Part shown: piece after piece, positions 49,701 through 57,200 of the stretch
Layout: every line of letters starts with the position of its first letter
Position numbering within the stretch: the stretch's first letter is position 1
Position numbers and translations under genes: made by a program
Notes under the pieces: generated by a model
What the model saw: only the letters and a program-made list of their open reading frames with translations
The model's database searches: none
What the model was told of the DNA's origin: nothing
Origin: Atrina japonica
Lineage: Eukaryota; Mollusca; Bivalvia; Pterioida; Pinnidae
Assembly (NCBI GenBank): GCA_030159075.1
Contig: BROG01000442.1
Coordinates: forward strand, 1 to 64,000
DNA length: 64,000 nt
Reading direction: 5' to 3'

Positions 49701-52700
49701 AGGTAAACTAATAATTGAAATGTTTTATCTGATTTATGGTGATGTAAAAAGCCAGATCAGGTATCCCCTGAATGTGCTGCATTTATTGAATATCACCTAC
49801 ATTCTATAGTTCTACGTTTTATAATTTGTTAAAGAGAATAGCCTGTCAGGTTTATAGACATAATAGAATAGCCCGTCAGGTTTACAGGCATAATAGAATA
49901 GCCCATCAGGTTTACAGACATAATAGAATAGCCCATCAGGTTTACAGACATAATAGAATAGCCCATCAGGTTTACAGACATAATAGAATAGCCCATCAGG
50001 TTTACAGGCATAATAGAATAGCCCATCAGGTTTACAGACATAATAGAATAGCCCATCAGGTTTACAGGCATAATAGAATAGCCCATCAGGTTTACAGGCA
50101 TAATAGAATAGCCCATCAGGTTTACAGGCTGCAATGAATTAGAAAAAGAGCATACCATTTAAATTCTTTGGCATGTTAGGGATGAAAGGGTTCAACATAA
50201 ATACCTGAATGTATTGTTTGTAAATTTTATTTGCAATATTTCAGATTTTGTCCTTCTGAAACATGTAAAAATATTTTCTTTTTCATTTTTTGTGAAAAGA
50301 ATACCAGGTGAATAGCTAGACCTGAACTTAATAGTACTCAAAATTATTGCATGCAACTTTTAACACTTTTATGTCCCAAAGTTAAGTGCTAAACCAGAAG
50401 TGATAGATTAAGAGAGAATTATTTCTATATTTGCTTTTAAATATGATATTAAGACAGATCGCTGTAATGTATTTCTACATAAAATCTCACTTCCAGTTGG
50501 GGCTTGCCCACAAGCAGAGTGCAGAAATCCAGAAGTGATTTGTCAACATCACTTCCTAAAGATACAGGGAATAATTACTCAGAAGATGCAACAGTTCAGG
50601 AAAATCCTTGGCACAAAGTTAAAGTACAAAGTCCCACATCAACAACAGTCAGTTTCACGGATATTGTTAAAGATGAGATCCAGAAACATGAAACCAGAGC
50701 AAGAGCAACTACAAAGCCCCTTGGTTTGATTCAGGTTTGTAACATCCATCTGATGGAAGTATTATAATTATCCACGCCTTTGACACATTCGAAAATCAGC
50801 TCTGTTCAATCATTTTTATGGGAATTATACCCCTTGGAAATGGAAATTTCTTTTGTAAGCCCTCTAACACCTACAAAGTTGAACAGATTTACATGAAATG
50901 TGTACCAAATGTTACCACCATCAACATTTTGGTCAAGTTTGAAAATCAGCTGTGTTACAGCATTTTTGTTGGAATTACTGTCCGTTGGAAATGGACATTT
51001 TTTTGGAAATTTTCTCAAGCATACAAATCTTAATCACATTGTCATTTTTGTAGGAGTTATTGCCATTTGAAATCTGAATTGTTGCTTTCTTTCCTCTCTG
51101 TCTCTCAGTAGCAAATCTGAACCTGTTAGAAAGAAATGGATAAGCTAGTCTCAGTTGTGTTCCAGTTTTTTGTTGTTGTTGGAGTTTTAACACTTTCTGC
51201 TTAAGACATCTTGATAATCCCATCAGTTTCTAATGAGACAGTAAAAACTGAGGTCCCATTCACAGTAGGTGTTGGCATGTTAACTCTTTCGCTGCCGTAG
51301 GCGACTAAAGTCGACTTACCAATTCAGTGCCATAGGCGACTATAGTCGACAGAAAGTATTACGGAGTTACCTGGCGTGTTTGCAGGTATTCCCTGTAGGT
51401 GTCATTTCGTTACAGTTCACTTCCGTAAAGACAGGGTATTCCCCTGAATAGGCGCCATATTTGTCGAAGCTTGATTTGAATTTAACAGTGATTTTTCAGC
51501 TATTTCCAAGGAACCATCGATTATTTCGTAATGAAAGTGAATTAGAACAATGGCCACTAGAATCAGAAGTAAACGATTGACTGTGTGCGAGGCAATAACC
51601 GCTATATATAATGATTCTGACTCGGAAAGTGAACCAGAAATAGAGTGTACAGATAATAGTGATTTTACCGACGATGTTGACGATAATTCAAGCGGTAATG
51701 ATGATCATAATCAACAGGTAAATGGCGATAATGAATTAGGTGAAGGCAATTGTGAATTTCAATGGGAATTTAGCGGATTTGATGACACTTCTGAGATGGA
51801 TTGGCTAAAAGAATTTAATGTTGAATCTCGGAATCGTCACAAAGGTATTCTGGTAGATACCGACAGTCTGAAAAGACCAGTAGATTTTTTCAAATTGTTT
51901 TTCCCGGATGAACTGTTTGATTGTATTGCGGAAAACACCAATTTATACGCTACTCAATTTTTTGACAACCCATCAATAGAAGATGATCTACCTACTTATT
52001 CTAGATTCAGAAAATGGTCAGAAACTTCTGCTGATGAAATTAAACAGTACTTAGCATTACAAATTGCGATGGGAATATGCTCCAAGTCAGAAATAAGTGA
52101 CTACTGGGGTACATTTTGGCTCACCCATGTGCCATTTGAGAAGGTGATAGCACGTAACCGTTATGAACTTTTGTCATCTTTTTTCCACTTCAATGACAAT
52201 TCAAAATATGTTGAAAGAGGAAAGCCAGGTTATAACCCCCCTGTTCAAAGTTCAACCCCTTATGGACATTACTGACCCAACTTATGTATCGACATATTAC
52301 CCTGGACGTGAACTTTCTATCGACGAATCAATGATCAAATTCAAAGGCAGGATTTTTTTTCGTCAGTATCTCCCCTCCAAACCGACAAAGTGGGGTATAA
52401 AACAATTTGCTTTGTGTGAAAGTTCAACAGGATATGCATTGAAGTTCTTGACCTACACAGGGAAACACACTTTTAATAGAACTGAAAATGTGAATTTGTC
52501 GGAGCAGGTTGTTTTGAAATTAATAGAGGGATATGAAAATAAGGGACATCGCCTCTACACCGACAATTTTTATACATCCCCAAACTTGTGTGCTTCATTG
52601 AAAAAAAGAAATATTGGTTTGTGTGGGACAGTAAAACCCAACAGAAAAAATTTCCCAAAGGATCTTCAGCCTAGTGCATTGAAACTTAACAAAAGTGATG

Positions 52701-55065
52701 ATCCAGTATTCATGCATTCAGACTGTACTGTCGCGTGTGCATGGCAGGACACCAAGCATGTACATTTTGTCAGTACAATTCATAATAACCTGACCATTGA
52801 CAAAAAAATCAGATCAAAAGATGGAGATGGTGGCTATAGAGATATAGAAAAGCCTGTTATGGCTGAAGATTATAACAAATATATGAACGGTGTAGACAGG
52901 CTGGATCAACTTCTAGGATCATATGCATACCCACACAAGTCTGCTAAATGGTATCATACCATTTACCACAGGATAAGAGAGGTGGCCCTTGTAAATGGGT
53001 ATATCTTGTATTGCAAGATCCATGGCAATGGAGGAAAAGGCCGCAGTCCAAAACAGTTTCGTGAGGAGGTTATTGCACAACTCTTGGAGGAGAGCGACAA
53101 TAACACGGACACAAATTTGCGACGACGAGGAAGACCAAGCATAGACTTGAATATCCCACCGCGTCTAAGTGGTAGACACTTCATGTCTATGTTTGAAGAT
53201 TCCAAACAGAAACCTGACTGTTTTGTTTGTAGTGACCGTAAAAAGCAGGGATGGAAAAGAAAACAAACACGTTACTTCTGCAAAATCTGTGACGTTGCAT
53301 TATGTGCAGTGCCTTGCTTTGAAATTTTTCATACTAAAATGGATTATAAGCAGGAGGCCGCAAACAAGATATACCATTTGTAAATATGTTAGTGTGAAAT
53401 TCAAATTCTGAAATGTGAACTTTGTAAATATGAACTTTTTAATGAACATTTGATAGTTGTTTTGGATGTTTATATTCACTCAGTGACTTCATTTATTTCT
53501 ATATATTGACAATAAAGATAAAGTCAATAAAACTCATATTTTCAGGAAATTTATCTAATTTTCAGATAAATATTATTTCAATTACATACATACAACTATA
53601 ACAGATCATTTATTGTATAAAATGTTATGATTCAGTTGAAAATATTATTAAAATATAGAAACATATTATGAATTTCTTATTTTATGCCAAATCCAAGATG
53701 GCTGACATGTCAGGTGAGCAAAATAGGCTCAGGAATGACTTGCAAATTATAGGTCAATGTATACTCTATATGTGTTCCAAGTTTCACAAAGATATAGTTT
53801 TTATTAAACAAGATATGCATATTTTAACAAACTAGGCCAATTAATTACAGAATCTCATCAAAATAATTGGCAGTCAGTACATCTGTACTATAAGGAAATG
53901 TGGCAGTGAAAGAGTTAAAGAACCCTCACTGCTCAATGGCTGTAAATGCTGAGCATAGGCCAAAATTTGAAGCACTTCACAGGCATTTAGTGACGTCACT
54001 TGTTCATTGGATATGGAATAACTTGGGTTTTTTGTTTTTTTTTTTTAAATCATAACATTCTTTTTTTACTCATCTGCTGTAAAGTAAATAACATGTAACA
54101 TGTCATTATTTGCTATTTTCATGGTGTTGATTATACAGGGCTTGAATTCAGTGTTTTTTTCCGTGGTGGTCCACAGGGACAGTACCATAAAAATGTACTA
54201 CCCCCATCTAGCTTCTACTGACCAATAAATAACTCAAAAGAAATAATTTTATTATATAATTAGGTAAAGAATAGCCAGCTGTAACGTGTGAGGACAAAAC
54301 AGGATATTTTCAGTTTTAGATGGGATAGATTATTTTGTAAAATTTATGTACGTGTAACAATTATTAAAAAGAGCGCTTTCACTCTATCTTTATTTTTTTT
54401 ATTGGACAATGAGCACAGTTGGACAGATGAGAAATCTCCTGACCCATCCTATTATTAACTGGCCATGAGCCAGCAAACCAGTGCTAATTCCAAGCCTTGT
54501 TGTTTACTGCCTTTGCAGAACTTGATGTTATTTGATGGTACTACCTATCAGTGAATTCAACAAACTGTGATCATGTCAGGAGAGAGAAAAAACCTGAAAA
54601 TTACAACCTGGGACATTTAACCTCTTTACAGTATTTTCTCACATATTATCAAACAGGACCCTTGGTAGAACAATTTTTTGTTTTATTTCTGTGTCAGTTA
54701 TATATGTCTCAGGTGTCTTGCCGGCAACAACATAGTAACTTGGATTTGTTTAACTCATCAACAATGGACTCTTCTTTAAATCAATGACTTGGGCCAGTCC
54801 AAATGTGTCTTTAGGGGTGAATGAGTTAGTGTGAAAAGACAATAAGTCAAACTACTCATTTTATATCTCCTACTGGCACTAATATTAAATCTTTATTTTT
54901 CTGTTTCAGATTGAAGAACAGGCAATCCAGGAGCTCCTTCGATTTTATGGTGCGAATGAAAATTTAGATGAACATATCACAGTGGAGAGGGTACCACAGG
55001 AAATGGCAGCACCACTGTGGACCTCTGTAAAACAGCAAAATAAACCAGGGTTTCAGCTTCAGTAA
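24716..55065 (+). CDS. IBTK: IBTK orthologue (inhibitor of Bruton tyrosine kinase), complete, 26 exons
   Basis: In vertebrates IBtk binds the PH region of BTK; its long isoform is also a substrate adaptor for CUL3 ubiquitin ligases through its BTB domains. The exons here are 24716-25039, 25701-25797, 27107-27231, 27580-27602, 27731-27833, 28415-28500, 29710-29794, 31079-31196, 32332-32503, 33288-33411, 35258-35447, 35949-36120, 38058-38163, 39043-39464, 39813-39902, 43229-43352, 43928-44024, 44306-44407, 45113-45230, 46413-46473, 46902-47204, 47394-47668, 48604-48828, 49574-49702, 50497-50734, 54910-55065. They total 4065 nt, 1354 residues plus TAA, against about 1353 in human. Every junction keeps frame with GT-AG sites. 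The start ATG at 24716 (ACAAAATGG context) gives [18 protein letters not shown], parallel to the vertebrate N-terminus. Only the micro-exon junction is uncertain. Confidence 0.95.
25435..25640. repeat. Dispersed repeat shared with about 30840-31060
   Basis: Both segments share 'atggcttatt.actcaaaa.t', a 'gttagaatcat.t' block, 'gacaaag.tt.aa..tca' and 'gtcaaaggtcac..gccccaaa' followed by a Pro/Thr-free AT-rich end. It resembles parts of the 8179-10105 composite. Both copies lie in IBTK introns in the same orientation. Confidence 0.5.
26322..26900. repeat. 33-bp minisatellite, about 17 copies, IBTK intron 2
   Basis: The unit is 'aaccactttcagaacattct' plus 'ttggtttaattaa'; some copies are lengthened by 'actaaag'. 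Since 33 is divisible by three, open frames appear on both strands ([11 protein letters not shown] on plus, [11 protein letters not shown] on minus). Neither is a gene. Confidence 0.95.
27107..32503 (+). CDS. IBTK: IBTK exons 3-9: RCC1-like repeat region (residues 141-378)
   Basis: RCC1-like blades follow in order: [58 protein letters not shown] with [12 protein letters not shown], and [20 protein letters not shown] with LNAGQLGHP. This arrangement, including the unusually Gly-rich second blade, is characteristic of IBTK. Exon 9 (32332-32503) carries the fourth-blade remnant ([15 protein letters not shown]). Splice phases 2, 1 and 2 at 28500, 31196 and 32503 are each complemented by the next exon. 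Confidence 0.92.
27580..27602 (+). CDS. IBTK: Inferred 23-nt micro-exon of IBTK
   Basis: Exon 3 ends in phase 0 at 27231 and the next obvious exon begins in phase 2, so a linking piece is needed. The segment after 'cattttgtag' encodes VMLCKYH plus GC, ends before 'gtaagc', and matches the vertebrate V-V-L-C-K-F-H block that follows exon 3. It joins at 27731 (after 'acacagtag') or 27728 (after 'acacag'); both keep frame. A diverged copy of the same coding (VLCKYH) occurs at 27702-27719 without a usable acceptor phase. The identity is well supported, but the exact borders are inferred. Confidence 0.6.
27923..28345. repeat. Decayed dispersed repeats, with a minus-strand tRNA-like A box
   Basis: The segment 'caggtgaccttataccattg' at 27928 matches the terminal block of the 8179-10105 family. 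At about 28318-28345 the minus strand reads 'gcctctatggcctaatggta' plus 'gaacat', a tRNA A-box form, followed by 'caggtgaatttgagcc', a weak B box. The latter may be a decayed SINE of the type at 49060-49345. Confidence 0.4.
28833..29101 (-). mobile_element. SINE copy, IBTK intron
   Basis: Full-length minus-strand copy: head 'gagccggactggctccattg' with degraded A and B boxes, conserved body, and 'gttaacgaacaataaacaaa' tail. Flanks 'ttaagtaggatatga' (before) and 'ttaagtgagttatga' (after) look like a diverged target duplication, so this is an older insertion. Confidence 0.85.
29196..29692. repeat. 43/47-bp minisatellite, about 11 copies, abutting an IBTK acceptor
   Basis: The unit is 'aggttaaatacttggatgtc' plus 'aaatattacaagtctgacatttgtatt' (47 bp), alternating with a 43-bp form lacking 'aata'. 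The last unit ends 17 bases before the acceptor AG at 29708-29709, so the branch point is probably inside or at the edge of the array. Confidence 0.93.
30008..30790. repeat. 82-bp minisatellite, about 9 copies, IBTK intron
   Basis: The unit has sub-blocks 'tgtgacacttagtcgctttg', 'tgacacatactgtctgtg', 'taacacttagtttctgtg' and 'taacacttg.aaactctttc'. The internal sub-blocks are themselves related ('tgtaacactt'), so this is a higher-order repeat grown from a shorter unit. Confidence 0.93.
31259..31890. mobile_element. CTAA-flanked MITE of piggyBac type with a SINE inside
   Basis: The left end is CCCTTTGACTGCTACATTTA and the right end is the complement of CCCTTAGACTGCTACGCTCA. The flanks are CTAA at 31255-31258 and CTAA at 31891-31894. 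The ends resemble those of the autonomous piggyBac at 51284 (CTCTTTCGCTGCC), including a nearby 'actagagtc' like its 'actaaagtcgac'. A SINE sits inside at about 31581-31864, so this element is older than that SINE. Confidence 0.6.
31581..31864 (-). mobile_element. SINE copy nested in a MITE
   Basis: Minus-strand copy with head 'gagccggcctgactcagtcg' plus 'gtagcgcgct', B-box region 'gagttcgagtcc', intact body and 'aacaataaacataaac' tail. It is closely similar to the copies at 12131 and 38351. Confidence 0.9.
33288..36120 (+). CDS. IBTK: IBTK exons 10-12 (residues 378-540)
   Basis: Exon 33288-33411 encodes [15 protein letters not shown]... and exon 35258-35447 encodes [20 protein letters not shown], matching the vertebrate V-F-C-W-R-S...L-K-Q-C-R-W block. 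Exon 35949-36120 encodes [20 protein letters not shown], matching the D-P-S-G-C-N-F-A-I-L-Q block. The exon ending at 35447 stops in 'AAAG|GTAAGA'. The following exon begins AG, giving Gln-Ser-Lys-Glu-Thr-Thr. The intron starts inside a minisatellite made of copies of this exon end. Confidence 0.92.
35426..35733. repeat. 26-bp minisatellite that amplifies an exon end and its splice donor, 12 copies
   Basis: The unit is 'gagacaggtcaccagtctaa' + 'ag' + 'gtaa'. The first unit is the last 22 nt of the IBTK exon ending at 35447; eleven further units follow in the intron. Nine or ten retain an AAAG|GTAAG-type donor, and the last has a full gtaagt. Because 26 is not a multiple of three and a stop occurs at 35495-35497, only the first donor preserves the reading frame. 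Confidence 0.95.
36212..36390. mobile_element. TA-flanked MITE (pogo/Tigger-like ends), copy 2
   Basis: It starts CAGTGAAACCTGTATATCAG and ends with the complement of CACTTAAACCTGCTATAGCG, with TA at 36210-36211 and 36391-36392. It includes 'ggtctttataaacaggtaat' and 'tttatatagaggtggccgct', shared with copies 1 and 3. Confidence 0.75.
37330..37346. other. Short G run
   Basis: A run of about ten G bases ('attggggggggggcttg') in the IBTK intron. It could form a quadruplex but is otherwise unremarkable. Confidence 0.5.
37536..37995. repeat. Tandem repeat with about 65-100-bp higher-order unit, IBTK intron
   Basis: Blocks 'ggttaagctcagttatggca', 'atatttgccagagttatgga', 'tatatcagttaaatctagtt' and 'atatc.atgatatct' recur five or six times. 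Early copies have an extra block, and the last three are shortened to about 64 bases. The array ends about 60 bases before the acceptor at 38056-38057. Confidence 0.85.
38058..39902 (+). CDS. IBTK: IBTK exons 13-15: first BTB domain and linker (residues 540-746)
   Basis: It opens with [20 protein letters not shown], and continues [18 protein letters not shown] and [20 protein letters not shown], the BTB fold with the conserved D-V..H..L...S.YF...F and FIY.D signature. A charged linker ([20 protein letters not shown]) follows, then [20 protein letters not shown] and the short exon 39813-39902. The donor at 39465 is GTCAGT, weaker than the others but required by frame. The intron 38164-39042 contains a complete SINE. 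Confidence 0.93.
38351..38626 (+). mobile_element. Complete SINE with perfect 11-bp target duplication
   Basis: It is flanked by CACTATGATGC at 38340-38350 and 38627-38637. Head: A box 'tggctcagtcggtagcgcgc', B box 'gagttcgagtcc'. Body: 'cagtaggtgtcggcacgtta' and 'catatgagtgaaagattctt'. Tail: 'gttaaacaacaataaacaaa'. At 276 bp this is the best reference copy for the family in the window. Confidence 0.95.
39997..40630. repeat. 20-bp minisatellite, about 30 copies, IBTK intron
   Basis: The unit is 'tgtacatccacccacctctc' with C/T and short indel variants. The strict 20-base register is lost toward the right end. Glycine/tyrosine-rich frames on the minus strand and Pro/Thr/His frames on plus are artefacts. 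Confidence 0.95.
40716..40890. repeat. Near-perfect long inverted repeat (foldback), 81-90-bp arms
   Basis: Arms 40716-40805 and 40810-40890 are reverse complements around a 4-base loop. The only difference noticed is an extra 'agtaagta' in the left arm. It lies in the IBTK intron between 39903 and 43228. A transcript would fold into an 80-bp stem. Confidence 0.93.
40917..41040. repeat. 62-bp direct duplication
   Basis: 'gacagtgttattaaacaagt' with the following 42 bases occurs twice in tandem, differing at about six positions. It begins 26 bases after the foldback. Confidence 0.85.
41045..43228. other. Remainder of the large IBTK intron, nothing firm
   Basis: Several 'ggacaagt' motifs (41090-41280) suggest an old dispersed repeat, also seen near 28255. 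No open frame with recognisable homology was found, and no further exon is needed because the flanking exons join in phase. Confidence 0.5.
43229..46473 (+). CDS. IBTK: IBTK exons 16-20: second BTB domain and BACK-like extension (residues 746-913)
   Basis: [60 protein letters not shown] and [20 protein letters not shown] are textbook BTB segments and closely match vertebrate IBTK BTB2. They are followed by [20 protein letters not shown] and [18 protein letters not shown]. Exons 43229-43352, 43928-44024, 44306-44407, 45113-45230 and 46413-46473 have matching phases. In the family this domain contacts CUL3. Confidence 0.94.
43390..43575. repeat. (CA)n-rich microsatellite
   Basis: CA dinucleotide runs mixed with 'cagacatg' and 'cacagac' variants. 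Cys/Val-rich frames on the minus strand and Thr/His-rich frames on plus are by-products. Confidence 0.95.
44593..44614. other. G-rich tract (quadruplex-capable)
   Basis: 'gggagggaggggggggggggg' type run on the plus (sense) strand of an IBTK intron. The pre-mRNA could form a G-quadruplex. Confidence 0.6.
45236..45456. repeat. Dispersed repeat, partner of 18450-18770
   Basis: It shares 'gggatttaatttcactatat', 'gaaaatactg', 'gtgaatataatac', 'cagaaagacaatt' and 'ctctccgtgaaattt' with the intergenic copy. It starts six bases into the IBTK intron, immediately after the donor at 45231. Confidence 0.6.
45895..46326. repeat. 36-bp minisatellite, 12 copies, IBTK intron
   Basis: The unit is 'agtacatgactttcctacag' plus 'ctgtgcattgtagtgt', essentially identical between copies except one single-base deletion near 46050. 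That deletion swaps which minus-strand frame stays open. High identity implies recent expansion. Confidence 0.96.
46902..55065 (+). CDS. IBTK: IBTK exons 21-26: C-terminal tail (residues 914-1354)
   Basis: It begins with [20 protein letters not shown] (conserved R-R-V-I-T-P-Y-Q-D-G-P block). A low-complexity Ser/Lys/Glu-rich region follows ([14 protein letters not shown] could be a nuclear localisation signal). Then come [52 protein letters not shown] and the C-terminus [18 protein letters not shown] ... [13 protein letters not shown], all with clear vertebrate counterparts. Exons 46902-47204, 47394-47668, 48604-48828, 49574-49702, 50497-50734, 54910-55065. The last intron, 4.2 kb, hosts the piggyBac. 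Confidence 0.93.
48316..48390. repeat. Fragment similar to the MITE at 54754-54825
   Basis: It shares 'aaaatcaatga', 'gtcagtccaaatgtgtcttt' and 'gtga.tga' with 54780-54825. The ends are degraded and no TTAA is preserved. Confidence 0.45.
49060..49345 (+). mobile_element. Second tRNA-derived SINE family
   Basis: The head 'tggtctaatggtagagcatt' (A box) and 'ctgggttagattcc' (degraded B box) are spaced as in a tRNA. The body has 'ttcagtaactgtttcttcac', 'caggtgaaacttaaagctga', 'catgttcgtggcacataaaa' and 'cactcacttca'. It is unlike the other SINE family here. The B box has 'gttagattcc' instead of 'gttcgattcc', so it is probably inactive. Confidence 0.7.
49843..50128. repeat. 30-bp minisatellite, about 9.5 copies, IBTK intron
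   Basis: The unit is 'gaatagcccatcaggtttac' plus 'agacataata'; the 'ag(a/g)ca' position alternates. The period is divisible by three, so frames stay open on both strands. Confidence 0.96.
50142..50197. mobile_element. Fragment of the TTAA MITE family
   Basis: 'aaaaagagcatacca' and 'gggatgaaagggttcaac' match the right half of the MITE at 11802-11883 ('gaaagagcatacca', 'ggggtgaaaaggttaa'). The left half is missing. Confidence 0.45.
51284..53914 (+). mobile_element. piggyBac-type DNA transposon, 2631 bp, structurally complete
   Basis: It is bounded by TTAA duplications at 51280-51283 and 53915-53918. Terminal inverted repeats: CTCTTTCGCTGCC on the left against the complement of GGCAGTGAAAGAG on the right, 12 of 13 matching. 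The left sub-terminal region carries two copies of 'taggcgacta.agtcgac' about 37 bases apart. The transposase gene spans most of the interior on the plus strand, the same strand as IBTK, in its last intron. The intact ends and near-intact coding suggest a recent arrival. Confidence 0.95.
51550..53383 (+). pseudogene. piggyBac transposase, one frameshift
   Basis: The frame from ATG 51550 encodes an acidic N-terminus and the start of the DDE_Tnp_1_7 domain ([29 protein letters not shown]), then stops at 52273-52275. The rest continues in the next frame to 53381-53383. That part carries [15 protein letters not shown] (first catalytic Asp), [11 protein letters not shown] (second), [13 protein letters not shown] (third Asp region) and a C-terminal cysteine-rich finger (CFVC ... 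CKIC ... CAVPC ... FH). The shift falls at a run of six C at 52236-52241, where the family pattern fits five. It could be a real inactivating insertion or an assembly error. Otherwise length (about 600 residues) and motifs are typical. Confidence 0.93.
54754..54825. mobile_element. TTAA-type 72-bp MITE
   Basis: TTAA precedes 54754 and TTAG follows 54825. The left end CTCATCAACAATGGAC and right end (complement of CTCATTCACCCCTAAAG) are imperfect inverted repeats resembling the other TTAA MITEs. It lies 84 bases before the last IBTK exon. Confidence 0.5.
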
Positions 55066-56270
55066 TCTTGATAGTGATTGGTGGACGAAAGACAACAGAG
55101 GCTGTCTATTGGTGACAGATATGATTCAGCTTGTCAAAGCTTGTCAGACTATCTTGTGCAATGATCATCAATTTGACCGAGTTATTATAGTAACATCATC
55201 ATCTCATTACAAATGAAGTGCTAAAATACTGCCAAAGGCTAAAATTTGCATCATAATATGGTATTGATAGACGTGACATTAGTAGATTTTGGGGTGTCCA
55301 AAAGTTTGTATCAGCTTATCATTGTGACACCTACTATACCTATAGACACGTCATTGGTAATTGTCTCTCCACCTGTAAATTTCCTTTGACAAACAGCAAT
55401 ATCCCGTCTCAGCATTATAGTGACAGGGGCATTGTTATTGAAAATTTTGATAATGACTTTATGTAATATAAACTTTATTTATTTTACAAGATTATCAAGC
55501 AAGTGCAATCAACTTGTTTTGAATTCTCTCGTTGTCTCTGATGTTGGTGTGAGGGCCGTGCTTTCTATGCAAGGAAACCTACATGTCGGAACTGGTGATG
55601 GCCATACCATCTCATAATTATACTCCCATGTCCACTCCCAAGATCAATCCTGAGTCACGTTGGCGGGAATTGTGCTAACTGCTGTGCTAAACAGACAAAT
55701 AGAATTAACCTCAAATGGAATATCATCACTTTTATCATACAAACATTTCATTAGCTAGTAAATGCCGGCATTTGTGTCTAAAATTTCATAACCAGCTGTG
55801 GTCTGTTTCTTAAAGTGACCATGTTACCGTGAGCTTTGTTACAGTCTGATGTGTGTTTTATCCAAAACATTTGAGGATTTAGTAAGATGACATAGAGAGA
55901 GTGTGATATCTGACATGTTTTTATAGATGACATACTGAGAGACAGTGTAACCAAATGAGTGTGTAATAGGTTATAAAGGTTTCTTGGTAAATTTTGACTG
56001 TGTGTGATATGTTCTATGATCTGAAAGTATTGACAAGTAAAGTAATCAGTCAGGCTTTGATATGATATTGTGTGATATTTTATTTACAGAATTTTTATGA
56101 AGTTTTGATATCAAACCAGTGTGATGTTTGAGATGTTTTAGCAGGTAATATATTTAAGTCAGACGATTTGTTATTTTTGCTGGAAATTTTGAAAAAAAAA
56201 TGGATGAATATGTACATGACCTCAATTTGGTAATATTGTAACATAGAGAGTAAACAAGCATTCAGTGAGT
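55066..56270 (+). other. IBTK 3' UTR / downstream sequence
   Basis: No further coding. I see no clear AATAAA close to the stop, so the polyadenylation site cannot be placed. AATAAA occurs only further down (for example at 58594-58599), beyond the tandem arrays. Confidence 0.5.
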
Positions 56271-56274
56271 ACTG

Positions 56275-57200
56275 ATGAATCAATACATGTCCCCTACTTG
56301 TGTTGCATTTGGGTACCTATGAATCAATACATGGCCTCTACCTTTGTAGCATTCTGCATACCTATGAATCAATACATGCCTCTAGTACTGTGTACTGGTG
56401 AATAAATACATGTCCCCAGCCTGTGTAGCATTCTGAGAGTAGGCCTACTGGTGAATCAATACATGTCCTATCTGTGTAGCATTCTGAAAGTGTTGATGAA
56501 TCAATACATGTCCCCAGCCTGTGTAGCATTCTGAGAGTAGGCCTACTGGTGAATCAATACATGTCCTATCTGTGTAGCATTCTGAAAGTGTTGATGAATC
56601 AATACATGTCCCCAGCCTGTGTAACATTCTGAGAGTAGGCCTACTGGTGAATCAATACATGTCCCCTATCTGTGTAGCATTCTGAAAGTGTTGATGAATC
56701 AATACATGTCCCCAGCCTGTGTAACATTCTGAGAGTAGGCCTACTGGTGAATCAATACATGTCCTATCTGTGTAGCATTCTGAAAGTGTTGATGAATCAA
56801 TACATGTCCCCAGCCTGTGTAACATTCTGAGAGTAGGCCTACTGGTGAATCAATACATGTCCCCTATCTGTGTAGCATTCTGAAAGTGTTGATGAATCAA
56901 TACATGTCCCCAGCCTGTGTAGCATTCTGAGAGTAGGCCTACTGGTGAATCAATGCATGTCCCCTATCTGTGAAGCATTCCAAGAGTACTGATGAATAAA
57001 TATGTGTCCCCTATCTGTGAAGCATTACGACGAGAGTACTGGTGAATCAATAAATGTCCCAAACCTGTGTAACATTCTGAGAGAATTGGTGAATCAATAC
57101 ATGTCCTCTACCAGTGTAGCATTCTGAGAGTACTGATGAATCAATATATGTCCTCAACATGTGAATCATTCTGAGAGTATTGATAGATTAATACAAGTCT
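56275..57200. repeat. Tandem repeat of 'gaatcaatacatgtcc' units with higher-order structure
   Basis: The basic unit (35-50 bp) is 'gatgaatcaatacatgtccc' plus '..ctgtgtagcattctgaga' variants. In the middle it alternates long and short forms, giving a higher-order unit near 80-115 bp. Edge copies are most diverged, as expected for an expanding array. Confidence 0.9.

Larger units (their letters stand above)
51225..53995 (+). mobile_element. Old SINE split by the piggyBac insertion
   Basis: The left part 51225-51283 ('aatgagacagtaaaaactga ... gttggcatgttaa') and right part 53915-53995 ('ttaaagaaccctcactgctc ... gcatttagtgacgtcac') together match the SINE body. They meet exactly at its internal TTAA. 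The head and tail are already lost, so the SINE was an old fragment when hit. Confidence 0.9.

Noticed and set aside
26322..50128. Possible CRISPR arrays because of regular repeats
   Set aside because: Repeats are contiguous without unique spacers, in introns of a eukaryotic gene; these are minisatellites.
49826..50158. Paired open frames [10 protein letters not shown] and [10 protein letters not shown]
   Set aside because: Product of the 30-bp intronic array in IBTK.
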